Under the pieces are notes generated by a model. That model saw only the letters and a program-made list of their open reading frames with translations. It ran no database searches and was not told the origin of the DNA. A stretch of 64,000 bases of DNA from contig LJHR01000006.1 in the NCBI GenBank assembly GCA_001296005.1, positions 1-64,000 on the forward strand. The letters run 5' to 3'. Shown here piece after piece: positions 63,687-64,000 of the stretch (position 1 is the stretch's first letter; each line of letters starts with the position of its first letter). Source of the stretch: an alpha proteobacterium AAP38 (GTDB lineage: Bacteria; Pseudomonadota; Alphaproteobacteria; Azospirillales; Azospirillaceae). The position numbers were made by a program, and so were the translations under genes.

Positions 63687-64000
63687 ATGGGCATTTTTTC
63701 CCGCCTCGGCGACATCGTCAATTCGAACATCAACGCCATCCTGGATCGCGCTGAGGACCCGGAAAAGCTGGTCCGGCTGATCATCCAGGAAATGGAAGAC
63801 ACGCTGGTCGAAGTCCGCTCTTCTGCCGTCAAGACGGTCGCGGAGAAGAAGGAGATCGAACGCCGCCTCTCCGAAATCCGCCGCGAGTCGGAGGATTGGC
63901 AGCGCAAGGCCGAATTCGCGCTGTCCAAGGACCGCGAAGATCTGGCCAAGGGTGCCCTGGTTGCCAAGGCCAAGCTGGCCGAAGCCGCCGAGCAGATGGC
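63687..64000 (+). CDS. pspA: Phage shock protein A, 5' part (cut by window end)
   Basis: The first 104 residues are visible. [20 protein letters not shown] is the amphipathic membrane-binding helix, followed by [26 protein letters not shown] and long coiled-coil helices typical of PspA/IM30. It forms membrane-protecting oligomers and restrains PspF. GAAGGAG precedes the ATG. The remaining 3' half lies beyond the window. Confidence 0.96.
   Translation, partial: MGIFSRLGDIVNSNINAILDRAEDPEKLVRLIIQEMEDTLVEVRSSAVKTVAEKKEIERRLSEIRRESEDWQRKAEFALSKDREDLAKGALVAKAKLAEAAEQM

Overview
The window looks like ordinary chromosome from a high-G+C alphaproteobacterium, most likely Rhodospirillales/Azospirillaceae. 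The basis is the G+C-rich third codon positions, the overall gene style, and several markers: di-iron COQ7, a lone motA, a phasin, a DUF445 protein, a GNAT gene inside the his operon, and aroB-aroK divergent from a small membrane protein and xerD. Genus is inference only. I see no rRNA, CRISPR array, prophage or IS transposase. Two tRNAs are present: Leu-CAA and Gln-UUG.

Layout. 0-13 kb: exported methyltransferase, tRNA-Leu divergent from dsbB-coq7, yccF, an NSS transporter, a small orphan gene with its own promoter, a TPR protein, an SDR, DUF445, a glycosyltransferase, a GST-family (possibly FzlA) protein, a GNAT and a FIST protein. 12.5-16.6 kb: tesA divergent from a YbbA/YbbP-like ABC exporter. 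16.6-24.3 kb: PilZ protein, sulfate ABC operon (sbp-cysT-cysW-cysA), and a pair made of an uncharacterised protein and a degenerate EAL-domain protein. 24.5-31.4 kb: tRNA-Gln, Sel1/peptidoglycan-binding protein, GNAT, acyl-CoA ligase, motA, aroB and aroK. 31.6-35 kb (+): a coupled cluster of small TM protein, exported solenoid-like protein, xerD and histidine phosphatase. 35-46 kb: aspS, solute-binding protein, rnd, ndk, ABC-F, methyltransferase, DUF6438 protein, phasin and a stand-alone Anbu protease. 47-51.4 kb: HlyD/MacB-type exporter. 51.4-57 kb: lipoprotein with a protease-like tail, then hisB-hisH-GNAT-hisA-hisF-hisE-HIT. 57-64 kb: histidine kinase, addA without addB, DUF1801, pspF, and the start of a psp operon with an extra small membrane gene before pspA (cut by the window end).

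The most notable items beyond gene calling are these. (1) A dispersed family of structured intergenic elements (five copies), whose hairpin stems differ between copies but stay paired while the loops stay constant. (2) A complete PspF/IHF/sigma-54 control region with a 20-bp-period triple repeat, leading into a 66-codon psp gene I do not recognise. (3) Mirror-image promoters for tRNA-Leu and an apparently leaderless dsbB. (4) A small orphan gene whose promoter spacer is a perfect palindrome. (5) A phasin promoter bracketed by two PhaR-like sites. (6) A degenerate EAL protein and a lone Anbu protease. (7) A 25-codon ORF translationally coupled to cysT. Most long ORFs antisense to these genes are G+C-driven shadows and are omitted.
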